Source: QHXQ01 sp036389395
Lineage (GTDB): Bacteria > Acidobacteriota > Blastocatellia > Pyrinomonadales > Pyrinomonadaceae
Direction of reading: 5' to 3'
Length of the DNA: 64,000 bases
Assembly (NCBI GenBank): GCA_036389395.1
Contig: DASVPY010000098.1
Coordinates: forward strand, 88,022-152,021
Position 1 is the first letter of the stretch. The number at the start of each line of letters is the position of its first letter. The translations under genes were made by a program, and so were the position numbers. Below, piece after piece: positions 23,136 to 31,654 of the stretch. Under the pieces are notes generated by a model. It did no database searches, was not told the DNA's origin, and saw only the letters and a list, made by a program, of their open reading frames with translations.

Positions 23136-25889
23136 TCACGGCGAGACGACGCGCGGGCGCGTGCCGGCGGGGAGGCTGGCGTTCTTGCCGCTGTGGTATT
23201 CGGGGCCGCAGTAGCGGCGCGGCTCTTGGCCGATGACGAAAGTTTTGGTGCGGATGACGGGGCAGGTGGGCGCGGCGAGGAGACCTGTGGTCGGGTCTAT
23301 GTCGAGCGTGATCGTGCCCATCAGGCGCGACGTGCCGTCGGGCTGCGTGACGCCGCGCCCTTCGAGGCGGGGCGTGCTCGTGCGGCCGTGCGGCGGCGTG
23401 GGCGCGGGCGCGGCGGCGTCGCCCAAGGGCGCGGGCGCAGGCTCGAACGTGTAGCCGTCTTCTTCGCCCGGCTCGTCGGCGGGCGCGTCTTCGTCCAGAG
23501 GCTCTGTGCTCTGCTCGGTCGGGGCCGTGCCGTTGATGAATAGCTCCGTGCGCTTGGTCGGCTCGTCGGGCGCGGCGAGCAAGCCGGTGCGCGGATCGAT
23601 CTCGGCCTGCTCAAGCCCGGCGGGCATCTGCCAGTCGCCCTGCCATTCGGGGTGCGTGCTCAGGGCGGCCTGCATGAAGTCGGCCCAGATGGGCAGCGCG
23701 GAGTCCGCGCCGGTCAGACCGAGTTGCGCGCCGTCGTCGAAGCCGACCCAGACGGCGCAGACGAGGTGCGGCGTGAAGCCGGCGAACCAGCCGTCGCGCG
23801 AGGTGCCGGTCTTGCCGGCGACGTTGTAGCGGAAGCCGCGCGCGCGCAGCCGCGCGGCCGTGCCGCGGTTGACCACGTCCTTCATGAACGAGTCCATGAG
23901 GTAGGCCACTTCGGGGCGCATGACCTCGTTCTTCTGCGCGACGGGCGCGGCGATGGTCGCGCCCGTGCCGGTCGTGACGCGCGTGACGCCGACGGGCGTG
24001 ACGCGCGAGCCGAGGCGCGCGAAGGTCGTGTAGGCGGAGGCGATCTGCAAGGGCGTCGCCTCGTGCGTGCCGAGCGCCATCGCGGGGTAGGCGCGCGGCG
24101 GCTTGGGCAGACCCGCTTTGGCCGCGAGGTTCATCACGCGCCCGATGGTCACGTCGTTGGCCACGTCCACCGTGATGACGTTCTTGCTGTGGACGAGCGC
24201 GTCGCGCAGGGTCATCGGCCGGTTCGTGTACTGGTCGCCGAAGTTGCCGGGCGAGTATTCCTGCTCGCCGAAGGTGAAGGTCTTCGGCGCGTCCATGTAG
24301 GTCGTCGCGGCGGTGATGACGCGCGGGACGGGATCGAAGGCCGTGTTGAGTGCGGTCGCGTAGACCCACGGCTTGAAGACCGAGCCGGGCTGGCGCAGGG
24401 CGTCGGTCGCGCGGTTCAGTTGACTCTTCTCGTAGTCGCGCCCGCCGACCATGGCGACGATCTCGCCCGTGTCCGCGTTCATGGCGACGAGCGCGGCCTG
24501 CAAAGTGCCGGGCGGGTAACGCTTGGCGTAGAGCTTGTCGAGCGCGGTGAGTTGCTTCGTCACCGCGGCGTAGGCGGCGCGCTGCAAGTCCATGTCCACG
24601 GAGGTGTAGATGCGCAGGTGCTCGGCGCTGCGCGTGTCGGCGAGGATGTCGGCCAACTGCGTCTGGACGAAGTCCACGAAGTAGGGCGCGTCGGACGTGT
24701 CCACGCGCCCGCGGGCCGGGGCGAGCTTGAGGTCGGACTGCTTGGCGGCGGCCGCCTCGGTCGCCGTGATCACGCCGGCCTCGGCCATCGAGTCGAGCAC
24801 CTGGTTGCGGCGCGCGCGCGCGGTGTCGGGGTTGCGGTACGGGTTGTAGCGGTTCGGGCTGCGGATGAGACCGGCGAGCGCGGCCGCCTCGGGCAGAGAG
24901 AGCGCCGACACGTCCTTGCCGAAGTAGACCTGCGCGGCCTCGCCGACGCCGTTGATGGAGAAGCCCGCCTGCTGGCCCAGATAAATCTGGTTGCAGTAGA
25001 GCGTGAAGATCTGTTCCTTGCTGAGCCGCGTCTCAAGGATGAGCGACATGTAGGCGTCGGCGAACTTGCGCCGCCAGGAGTATTCGGGCGTGAGCAGGAG
25101 GTTTTTGACTAACTGCTGCGTGATGCTCGAACCGCCCTGGCGCGCGAGCGGCGAGTTGGGGTCGAGTTCGTAGCGGCGTATGAAGGCGCGTATGATGCCG
25201 CGCCAGTTGATGCCCCAGTGCTCGAAGAAGTCGCGATCCTCCGTCACCGTGATCGCTTTGACGAGGTGCGGCGGCAAGTCCTGGAAGCTGACGACGCGCC
25301 GCTTGCCGCGCTCCGCGCCGGAGACGAGGCTGACGGCCTCCGGCTCGATGAGCGCGCCCGGCAGCCGCGCGCCCGTGTCCAGATCGTTGATCGCGGCGAT
25401 GCCCTTGCCGCCGCGGGCGAAGGTGAAGCGCACGCGCGGGAAGGCGCGCTGCCCGTCAATGAAGGCGTCGCGGCCCGGCTCCACGTCCACGCTCGCGCCG
25501 TTGACCGAGTAGCGCCCGCGGGCCGCGTCGGCCTGCTGCCCGCGCTCGACGTAGTTGGCGCGCTTGAGGCGCGCGACCAGCTCGTCCTCAGTCAGCCCCG
25601 CGCCCACGCGCAGCTCGCGCGGCGCGGTGTAGATGCCGGCCGAGCGCGTGTAGATTTCGCCGGCCACGAGCTTGTCTATGCGCGCCGAGAAGACCCAGTA
25701 GTAGTAGCCGAAGACGCTGACGGTGAAGGTGGTGACGAGCGCCAGCGCGATCAAGACGGGCGGGCGCAACACGCGCCGCGCCCAGCGCCGCCAGCGCGGT
25801 TCGTCCGGCGCGGCGTAACGCACCACGCGCGGCTTGCCCCGCCGCCTGACGGGCGGGACGCGATTCTCAGGCGGATGACGGAAGGGCAT
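23136..25889 (-). CDS. Bifunctional penicillin-binding protein, PBP1B type
   Basis: A 917-residue class A PBP that polymerises and crosslinks peptidoglycan at the outer face of the inner membrane. A basic cytoplasmic tail is followed by a membrane segment near residues 45-70 and a UB2H-like region (SAGIYTAPRELRVG). The GT51 glycosyltransferase has catalytic Glu217 in EDRDFFEHWG. The transpeptidase has Ser503 in the SVFK motif, Ser568 in SKN, and KTG at 693. A Pro-rich C-terminal tail of about 120 residues ends with a Cys-containing segment (TCPVIRTKTF and YCGPEYH). The start lies next to a heptamer repeat and has no clear ribosome-binding site. Confidence 0.94.
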   Translation of the reverse strand: MPFRHPPENRVPPVRRRGKPRVVRYAAPDEPRWRRWARRVLRPPVLIALALVTTFTVSVFGYYYWVFSARIDKLVAGEIYTRSAGIYTAPRELRVGAGLTEDELVARLKRANYVERGQQADAARGRYSVNGASVDVEPGRDAFIDGQRAFPRVRFTFARGGKGIAAINDLDTGARLPGALIEPEAVSLVSGAERGKRRVVSFQDLPPHLVKAITVTEDRDFFEHWGINWRGIIRAFIRRYELDPNSPLARQGGSSITQQLVKNLLLTPEYSWRRKFADAYMSLILETRLSKEQIFTLYCNQIYLGQQAGFSINGVGEAAQVYFGKDVSALSLPEAAALAGLIRSPNRYNPYRNPDTARARRNQVLDSMAEAGVITATEAAAAKQSDLKLAPARGRVDTSDAPYFVDFVQTQLADILADTRSAEHLRIYTSVDMDLQRAAYAAVTKQLTALDKLYAKRYPPGTLQAALVAMNADTGEIVAMVGGRDYEKSQLNRATDALRQPGSVFKPWVYATALNTAFDPVPRVITAATTYMDAPKTFTFGEQEYSPGNFGDQYTNRPMTLRDALVHSKNVITVDVANDVTIGRVMNLAAKAGLPKPPRAYPAMALGTHEATPLQIASAYTTFARLGSRVTPVGVTRVTTGTGATIAAPVAQKNEVMRPEVAYLMDSFMKDVVNRGTAARLRARGFRYNVAGKTGTSRDGWFAGFTPHLVCAVWVGFDDGAQLGLTGADSALPIWADFMQAALSTHPEWQGDWQMPAGLEQAEIDPRTGLLAAPDEPTKRTELFINGTAPTEQSTEPLDEDAPADEPGEEDGYTFEPAPAPLGDAAAPAPTPPHGRTSTPRLEGRGVTQPDGTSRLMGTITLDIDPTTGLLAAPTCPVIRTKTFVIGQEPRRYCGPEYHSGKNASLPAGTRPRVVSP

Positions 25890-25898
25890 AAAGCAGCA

Positions 25899-26019
25899 GT
25901 CAGGAGTCAGAAGCCAGAAGCCAGAAGATAGAAAACGAAAACCGGAAGTCAGGAATCAGCAGACGCAATAAAAGCGGGGGTCTGAATTTTCTTCTGGCTT
26001 CTGGCTTCTGACTCCTGAC
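25899..26019. repeat. GTCAGAA heptamer inverted repeat with perfect 30-bp arms
   Basis: Left arm 25899-25928 (words GTCAGGA, GTCAGAA, GCCAGAA) is exactly complementary to 25990-26019, with a 61-nt spacer. It lies between the divergent PBP and potassium-channel genes. Confidence 0.95.
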
Positions 26020-26080
26020 TTCTCGCCCCCTTCCCCCCTCGCCACTGTAGTATCTCCCGCGCCCGGCTGTCCACAGTAGT

Positions 26081-26109
26081 TTGACACGGTGCGGGGGTTT
26101 CGCTACCGT
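26081..26109 (+). promoter_or_regulatory. Predicted sigma-70 promoter of the potassium channel gene
   Basis: TTGACA at 26081-26086 and TACCGT at 26104-26109 with a 17-bp spacer. Transcription would start about 50 nt before the proposed start codon. Confidence 0.55.
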
Positions 26110-26167
26110 GACGCGCGGTCGGTCGGGTCGTGGGGTTTGATGCCGAAGGGCGAGGGCGGCGTTTGTC

Positions 26168-27193
26168 TTGTCTGTCGTAGTCAGCTTATCGCGGCGCGTG
26201 CGGGCGCGGCTGCTCAACGCGCTCGGCGCGTTGGCCGCGGTCGTCTTGCTCGGCACTGTCAGCTTCCACCTGATCGAAGGCTGGACGCTCTTAGACAGCC
26301 TCTACTTCACGATCACGACGCTCGCCACGGTCGGCTACGGCGACCTGCACCCGACGAGCGCGGGCGGGCGCGTCTTCGCCACGTTCTTCATCATCGTCGG
26401 CGTGGGCACGGTCGGCTTCGTGGTGTCGCGCGCGATTGTCGAGATCGTGCAGTCCGAGATCGTCGCCGGCTTCGGGCAGCGGCGGCGCTTGCGCGAGGTG
26501 AGCAGGCTGCGCAACCACTTCATCATCTGCGGCGCGGGGCGCGTCGGCTCGCGCGTCATCCGCGAACTGCAACGCAAGGGCGAGCCGTTCGTCGTCGTCG
26601 AGCGCGACCCCGACCGCGTCGGCGATTGGGTCGAGGCGCGCGTGCCGCTGCTCGTCCGCGACGCCACCAACGAAGAGACCTTGCACGAGGCCGGCGTCGA
26701 GCACGCGCGCGCGCTCGCCGCCTGCTTGCCCTCGGACGCCGACAACGTCTACGTCGCGCTGACGGCGCGGGGCTTGAACCCGAACCTGCACATCGTGGCG
26801 CGCGCCAACGAGGAGCAGGCCGAGCCGAAGCTGATCCGCGCGGGCGCGAACCGCGTCATCGCGCCGCAGATCATCGGCAGCCAGCGCATGTACCAGGCGC
26901 TCACCAAGCCGGCGGTCGAAGACTTCATCACCTCGATCACGGCCGAGAAGCTCGATCTGAACTTCGAGGAGGTCGAGGTCGCGCCCGCCAGCCCTTACGT
27001 CGGCCGCCGTTTGCGCTTCACCAACATCCGGGCGGAGCTGGACGTGGTCATCGTGGCCGTGCGCCGCCGCGGCGGCGAGATGATCTTCAACCCGTCGGGC
27101 GACGCCTTCATCGAAGCCGGCGACATGCTCATCGCCATCGGGCGCACGGACGCGCTCGTCCAACTCAAGGCGCAGGCCGAGGGCCACAAGTGA
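26168..27193 (+). CDS. RCK-domain potassium channel
   Basis: A 341-residue protein from a TTG at 26168; a GTG at 26198 is an alternative start. Two membrane helices flank a pore loop with the selectivity filter TVGYG at residues 54-58, a two-helix MthK/Kch-like layout. The cytoplasmic part starts with an RCK-N (TrkA-N) Rossmann domain, NHFIICGAGRVGSRVI, which binds a nucleotide or ion. An RCK-C domain follows near residues 255-335. It probably conducts K+ under ligand control. There is no KtrB or TrkH partner nearby, and the pore is in the same chain. Confidence 0.92.
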   Translation: MSVVVSLSRRVRARLLNALGALAAVVLLGTVSFHLIEGWTLLDSLYFTITTLATVGYGDLHPTSAGGRVFATFFIIVGVGTVGFVVSRAIVEIVQSEIVAGFGQRRRLREVSRLRNHFIICGAGRVGSRVIRELQRKGEPFVVVERDPDRVGDWVEARVPLLVRDATNEETLHEAGVEHARALAACLPSDADNVYVALTARGLNPNLHIVARANEEQAEPKLIRAGANRVIAPQIIGSQRMYQALTKPAVEDFITSITAEKLDLNFEEVEVAPASPYVGRRLRFTNIRAELDVVIVAVRRRGGEMIFNPSGDAFIEAGDMLIAIGRTDALVQLKAQAEGHK

Positions 27194-27233
27194 CGCGCGA
27201 TAGTTCGGCTTCAACCCGGAGCGCCGATAAACG

Positions 27234-27800
27234 TTGGCTCGGAATTTCAAACTGAACCACTGGCCGCGACTGAACACGCGCACGCTGCTCGCCGGGCCGC
27301 TGCTCTGCGCCGTGCTCGCCGTGAGCGCCGCCGCGCAAGCCGGCAACGCGCGCCGCGCCCGCCGCCCCCTCCGCACGCCCGCGCCGACGCCGGCACGGCT
27401 GATCGGCCCGGTCACGAATCAAGAACTCGCGCGCGAGTCCGGCTGCCGTTACGCGCCCCGCGGCGAACAGAGCGCCGCGCCCGTGCCTTACATCTTCATC
27501 TCCGACACGGTCGGCACGGTGCTCATGAACATCAAGGGGCGCGACGTGCGCCTGCGCCTCGTCAGCGAACGGACGGCCCGCCAGCGGCGGCGGAACAGGA
27601 CTTCACGGGGCGACCGTTTCATCCACTTGTACCGCGCCGACGGCGCGACCGTGCGCCTCGTCGAGACCGTCACCGACGCGTGCCGTTACGGCGACTCGCT
27701 GTGCGAGTTCAACTTCCTGCGCGCGGTCTTCACCGTGACCGCAGGGCGGCGGCGCGAAGTCGTGCGGGCGGAAGGGGCCTGCGGGATGGGCGAGCCGTGA
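27234..27800 (+). CDS. Secreted protein of unknown function
   Basis: About 188 residues from a TTG at 27234; no ATG is available near the signal peptide. The signal sequence is LLAGPLLCAVLAVSAAAQA, followed by a basic Pro-rich linker. The mature part is beta-rich, with two later cysteines (TDACRYGDSLCEF) that could form a disulfide. No family recognised. Its stop overlaps the GTG start of the next gene (GTGA), so the two are probably co-translated. Confidence 0.65.
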   Translation: MARNFKLNHWPRLNTRTLLAGPLLCAVLAVSAAAQAGNARRARRPLRTPAPTPARLIGPVTNQELARESGCRYAPRGEQSAAPVPYIFISDTVGTVLMNIKGRDVRLRLVSERTARQRRRNRTSRGDRFIHLYRADGATVRLVETVTDACRYGDSLCEFNFLRAVFTVTAGRRREVVRAEGACGMGEP

Positions 27801-28636
27801 AGATCATCGTCACGGGCGGCAGCGGTTATCTCGGCGTCCACGTGCGCCGCTTCCTCGGCGCGGACGACTTCTCGCGCCGCGCTGGCTTCAACGTCCTCAG
27901 CGCCGCGGACGCCGAGCGGCTCGCCGACTACGACGCGGTCGTACACTTCGCCGCGCACATGGACAAGCGCCCCGAAGCCGCCGACGTGTGCTTCCAGGTG
28001 AACGCCGAAGGCACGGCCAACCTCCTGCGCCACCTGCGCCCCGGCGCGGCCTTCATCTACGCCTCGACCAAGGACGTGTACGGCGTCCACGCCAACGAGT
28101 ACGCGGAAGTCCCTGAGACCTGCGCGACGGACTACGCCGGTCAGTCGCCGCTCGAATGGTCGAAACTCGTCGGCGAGCGTTACGTTGACTACTACGCGGC
28201 GGCGCGCGGCCTGCGCGCCTGCATCTTCCGTCTGTCGGCCGTCTACGCACGCCCGTCCGAAGGCAACGAGCCGGGCTTCGTCACGCATTACGTCGAGGCG
28301 ATCAAGCGCGGGCGGCCCATTCGCCTGCCCGCCGACGGCGCGCCCGTGCGCGACCTCCTGCACGTGGACGACTTCGCCCGCGCCTGCCGCGCCTTCATAG
28401 ACGCCGACCGCCCGCGCGGTCTCTACAACCTCGGCGGCGGCCGCGACAACGCCGTTTCATTACGCGAGCTGTGCGAACGAGTCGGGCGCATGATCGAGCT
28501 TGAGCCGCACATCGTCGCCGCGGACGCGCCCGCGCCCGTCCCCTTCAACTACGTCTCCGACCTCACGCGCGCCCGCGCCGAACTCGGCTGGCAGCCGCGG
28601 ATTGGTGTGGAGGAAGGCCTGCGTTATCTGCTCTAG
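27797..28636 (+). CDS. SDR-fold NAD-dependent epimerase/dehydratase-like protein with altered active site
   Basis: A 279-residue protein from the GTG at 27797 (MKIIVTGGSGYLGVHV), overlapping the preceding stop. The nucleotide-binding TGGSGYLG motif and later extended-SDR segments (FRLSAVYARP, LHVDDFARAC, YNLGGG) are clear. The catalytic YxxxK motif reads LEWSK in QSPLEWSKLVGE, so the tyrosine is replaced by leucine. It sits just before the heptose cluster, which lacks an HldD epimerase in this window. It does not look like HldD, and the missing Tyr argues against standard SDR chemistry. The substrate is unknown. Confidence 0.82.
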   Translation: MKIIVTGGSGYLGVHVRRFLGADDFSRRAGFNVLSAADAERLADYDAVVHFAAHMDKRPEAADVCFQVNAEGTANLLRHLRPGAAFIYASTKDVYGVHANEYAEVPETCATDYAGQSPLEWSKLVGERYVDYYAAARGLRACIFRLSAVYARPSEGNEPGFVTHYVEAIKRGRPIRLPADGAPVRDLLHVDDFARACRAFIDADRPRGLYNLGGGRDNAVSLRELCERVGRMIELEPHIVAADAPAPVPFNYVSDLTRARAELGWQPRIGVEEGLRYLL

Positions 28637-28668
28637 GTTCATTTTTAGTTGCCCGCTACGGCAGGCCG

Positions 28669-28769
28669 TTCACCACAGAGGCACAGAGCACACAGAGGCG
28701 GCACGGAGGCTTGAGCGGCATTCAGGCCTCCGTGCCACCTCCGTGTCCTCTGTGCCGCTGTGGTGAATC
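28669..28769. repeat. CACAGAG-family palindromic repeat, copy 4
   Basis: Full-length copy: left arm TTCACCACAGAGGCACAGAG, loop region GCTTGAGCGGCATTCAGG, right arm ending CTGTGGTGAA. Its loop is nearly the complement of the sequence into which the 4.5-kb transposon inserted. The nearby heptamer-like TTTGCGTC run at 28827-28850 is a separate short array. Confidence 0.92.
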
Positions 28770-28872
28770 CCCGCCCCGCCGCCACTCAAGCTGCAAACTG
28801 ACCCGCCCCCCCTCGTGCCTGCTTTTGCGTCTTTGCGTCTTTGCGTGAGATTATTCCCCTTTCTTGCTGACG

Positions 28873-29970
28873 ATGGCCCGCGACCTCAAACCAGAACAGA
28901 TCGAGCGCGTCGTCGTGCGCGGCGCGAACTGGGTCGGCGACGCGGTGATGACCGTGCCCGCGCTGCGCGCCCTGCGCCGCCTGCTCCCGCACGCGCGCCT
29001 CACGCTCGCCACGCGCCCCTGGGCCGAAGGCATCTTCGCCGACGCAGACTTCCTCGACGAACTGCTGCTCGTCGAAGACAAGACGCGCGGTCTGCGCCCG
29101 TTTCTCAAACAGGTCGGCGCGTGGCGCGCGCGCCGCTTCGACCTCGCGCTGCTCTTCCCCAACGCCTTCGCGCCCGCGCTCGTCGCCGCCGCCGCCCGCG
29201 TGCCCCTGCGCTTCGGCTACGCCACGGACGCCCGCGCGCGCCTGCTCACGCACCCGCTCGCCGTGCCCGACTGGCGCAGCACGCGCCACGAGGTCTTCTA
29301 TTACCTCTACCTCGTCGCCGCGCTGGAGCACGCGCTGACCGGCGCGCAGACCGTGACCACGCGCGAGCCGGAGTATGAACTGACGGTCGCACCCGCGCGC
29401 CAGGCGGCGGCGCGTGAACTGCTCGCCGCACACGGCGTCGCGTTCGACCGCCCCGTCGTGGCGCTCTGTCCCGGTTCAATTAACAGCCGCGCGAAACGCT
29501 GGCCCGCCGCTTCTTACGCCGCGCTCGCAGATCAACTGACGGGCAAGGCGGGCGCGACCGTCCTGCTCATCGGCTCCGGCGCGGAACTGGACGTGACGAA
29601 CGAGGTGCGCGCGCAGATGCGCCGCCCGCCCGTCGTCCTGACGGGCCGAACGACGCTCGCCGAGACGGTCGCCGTCCTCAGTCTCGTCGATCTCTTAGTG
29701 ACGAACGACACGGGCCCCGCGCACGTCGCCGCCGCCTTGCAGCGCCCGACGCTCGTCATCTTCGGCCCGACCAACGCGCTCACCACGCGCCCCTTCGCGC
29801 CCGCCGCCGAGATCGTCCGCCGCCCGCCCGACTGCGCCCCTTGTATGCTCCGCGACTGCCCGATTGATCATCGCTGCATGACGGCCATCACGCCCGCGGA
29901 AGTCTTCGAGCGCGCCGTCGCGTTGCTCAGTTGCACCGTCTGCCCGGCGCACGCGGAGGTCGCGCGTTGA
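28873..29970 (+). CDS. waaF: LPS heptosyltransferase II (GT9)
   Basis: Adds the second L,D-heptose to the LPS inner core from an ADP-heptose donor, at the cytoplasmic face of the inner membrane. It is 365 residues from the ATG at 28873. GT9 features: VVRGANWVGDAVMTVPALRAL at the N-terminus (shown in part), ALCPGSINSRAKRWP, and the donor-binding VTNDTGPAHVAAAL. A cysteine cluster near the end (CAPCMLRDC) is seen in many WaaF proteins. The gene starts the heptose cluster, and its last codons overlap the gmhB start. Confidence 0.92.
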   Translation: MARDLKPEQIERVVVRGANWVGDAVMTVPALRALRRLLPHARLTLATRPWAEGIFADADFLDELLLVEDKTRGLRPFLKQVGAWRARRFDLALLFPNAFAPALVAAAARVPLRFGYATDARARLLTHPLAVPDWRSTRHEVFYYLYLVAALEHALTGAQTVTTREPEYELTVAPARQAAARELLAAHGVAFDRPVVALCPGSINSRAKRWPAASYAALADQLTGKAGATVLLIGSGAELDVTNEVRAQMRRPPVVLTGRTTLAETVAVLSLVDLLVTNDTGPAHVAAALQRPTLVIFGPTNALTTRPFAPAAEIVRRPPDCAPCMLRDCPIDHRCMTAITPAEVFERAVALLSCTVCPAHAEVAR

Positions 29971-30533
29971 CGCGCCGCGCCGTCTTCATGGATCGCGACG
30001 GCACGATCTCGGAAGAGGTCGGCTACGTCAACCACCCGTCGCGCTACCGCGTCTTCCCTTACGCGGCCGAGGCCGTCAAGCTGCTCAACGACGCGGGCTG
30101 GCTCGCCGTCCTCGTCACCAACCAGGCGGGCGTCGCGCGCGGCTACTTCACGGAAGACGTGATCGAGATGGTGCACGACCTCTTGCGCCGCGAGCTTGCG
30201 TGCGCGGGCGCGCGCCTGAATGCCATCTACTACTGCCCGCACCACCCGACGGTCGGCCCGCCGCCTTACCGTTTCGACTGCGACTGCCGCAAGCCGCGCC
30301 CCGGTCTGATCCAGCGCGCGGCGCGCGACTTCCGTATAGACCTCGCGCAGAGCTGGATGGTCGGCGACCGCTACTCCGACGTGGAGTTGGCGCGCAACGC
30401 GGGCGTGCGCGCGGCGCTCGTCTTAAGCGGCTACGGCCGCGGCGAGTGGGAATACCAACGCGCACACTGGCAACACGAGCCGGACATCGTCGCCGACGAT
30501 CTGCTCGCGGCCGTTCGGGAGATCACCAAGTGA
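29967..30533 (+). CDS. gmhB: D-glycero-D-manno-heptose 1,7-bisphosphate 7-phosphatase
   Basis: Removes the 7-phosphate in ADP-heptose synthesis. It is 188 residues from a TTG at 29967 overlapping the waaF stop (TTGA). HAD motif I is FMDRDGTI with the nucleophile Asp and the DGT pattern typical of GmhB. The zinc-binding set is YYCPHHP and CDCRKP, and the last acidic motif is MVGDRYSDVE. Its end overlaps the rfaE1 start, showing tight coupling in the pathway. Confidence 0.93.
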   Translation: MTRRAVFMDRDGTISEEVGYVNHPSRYRVFPYAAEAVKLLNDAGWLAVLVTNQAGVARGYFTEDVIEMVHDLLRRELACAGARLNAIYYCPHHPTVGPPPYRFDCDCRKPRPGLIQRAARDFRIDLAQSWMVGDRYSDVELARNAGVRAALVLSGYGRGEWEYQRAHWQHEPDIVADDLLAAVREITK

Positions 30534-31531
30534 CAGAGTCGGCCCAACAGGCGCGGTTGGCGCGGTTCGTCCGCGAGTTCGCGGGGTGTCGCGTCGTGGT
30601 CGTGGGCGACGCCATCGCCGATCAGTTTCTGTACGGCGAGATCAGCCGCGTCTCGCGCGAAGCGCCCGTGCTCATCCTGCGCCACGAGCGCACGGAGACC
30701 GTGCCGGGCGGCGCGGCCAACTGCGCCGCCAACCTGGCCGCGCTCGGCGCGCGCGCCGCGCTCGTCGGCGTGGTCGGCGCGGACGAGCCGGGCCGCGCCC
30801 TGCGCGCGCGCCTCACCGCGCTCGGCGTGGACTGCGCCGGGCTGCTCGACGCGCCCGCCGGCACGAGCGTCACCAAGGTGCGCGTCCTCGCCGGCCAGGC
30901 CCACGCGCCGCGCCAGCAGGTCATCCGCGTGGACTACGAAGACCGGCCGCGCGCCGCCGAGACGTTGCAGACGGAACTGGCCGAGCGCGTGCGCGCGGCG
31001 GCGACGGAGGCCGACGCGTTCATCATCTCGGACTACAACTACGGCGTGGCGGGCGCTACGGTGGTCGCGGCGGTGCGCGAGGCGGCCGCGGCGCGCGGCG
31101 TGCCCGTGCTCGTTGACTCGCGCTTCCGCATCACGGAGTTCGCCGGCTTCACCTCGGCCACGCCGAACGAGGACGAGTTTGAACAACTGCTCGGCCGCAA
31201 ACTGGACGACGCGACGCTCGAACAGGCCGCCGCCGAACTGTGCGCGCGGCTCGCCTACCGCGCGCTGCTCGTCACGCGCGGCCCCGAAGGGATGCTGCTC
31301 GTCGAGCCGGGGCGCGCAGCCCTGCCGATTGCGGCGGTCGGCGCGCGCGAGGCCGTGGACGTGACGGGCGCGGGCGACACGGTCATCGCCGCCTACACGC
31401 TCGCCCTCGCCCGCGGCGCGGACTTCGCCTCGGCCGCCCACCTCGCCAACCACGCCGGTGGTCTCGTCGTCATGAAACGCGGCACGGCCACCGTCAGCGC
31501 GAGCGAGTTGGAAAAAGCTGTTAGCGATTAG
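30530..31531 (+). CDS. rfaE1: D-glycero-beta-D-manno-heptose-7-phosphate kinase (HldE N-domain, stand-alone)
   Basis: Phosphorylates heptose-7-phosphate at C1. It is a PfkB/ribokinase-family protein of 333 residues from the GTG at 30530, overlapping the gmhB stop. Markers are VPGGAANCAANLAAL in the sugar site and DVTGAGDTV with the catalytic base and anion hole. In E. coli this domain is fused to the adenylyltransferase as HldE; here the two are separate genes. The final residues EKAVSD are encoded by the beginning of a GTTAGCN heptamer array. Confidence 0.93.
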   Translation: MTESAQQARLARFVREFAGCRVVVVGDAIADQFLYGEISRVSREAPVLILRHERTETVPGGAANCAANLAALGARAALVGVVGADEPGRALRARLTALGVDCAGLLDAPAGTSVTKVRVLAGQAHAPRQQVIRVDYEDRPRAAETLQTELAERVRAAATEADAFIISDYNYGVAGATVVAAVREAAAARGVPVLVDSRFRITEFAGFTSATPNEDEFEQLLGRKLDDATLEQAAAELCARLAYRALLVTRGPEGMLLVEPGRAALPIAAVGAREAVDVTGAGDTVIAAYTLALARGADFASAAHLANHAGGLVVMKRGTATVSASELEKAVSD

Positions 31532-31636
31532 CTGTTAGCCGTTAGCTAAAACCATTAAGCGCAGATCAGCCCCGACAGGACGGGCGGGCGGCGCGACAGA
31601 AAAGCTAACAGCTAATAGCTAATCGCTAACAGCTTC
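31514..31636. repeat. GTTAGCN heptamer inverted repeat between rfaE1 and rfaE2
   Basis: Words TTAGCGA, TTAGCTG, TTAGCCG (31518-31550) face the complementary GCTAACAGCTAATAGC array (31603-31634). The left arm starts within the rfaE1 coding sequence and holds its stop codon. Confidence 0.92.
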
Positions 31637-31654
31637 TTTATAATTTCGCCGGGC

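Noticed and set aside
23652..25112. A 486-residue open frame on the plus strand over the PBP gene
   Set aside because: Shadow of the PBP1B-type gene, whose catalytic motifs are all on the minus strand.
25899..26019. Possible CRISPR array because of regularly repeated words
   Set aside because: The repeats are 7-base words in direct contact, with no spacers of 30-40 bp and with complementary arms. No cas genes are present.
27797..28636. Assignment of the SDR gene as HldD, the missing ADP-heptose epimerase
   Set aside because: The sequence lacks HldD-specific segments and the catalytic tyrosine. Proximity to the cluster alone is not enough.
28669..28769. CACAGAG palindromes as ordinary rho-independent terminators
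   Set aside because: They lack T-tracts, occur between divergent genes as well, and share a conserved loop, so a repeat family is the better description.
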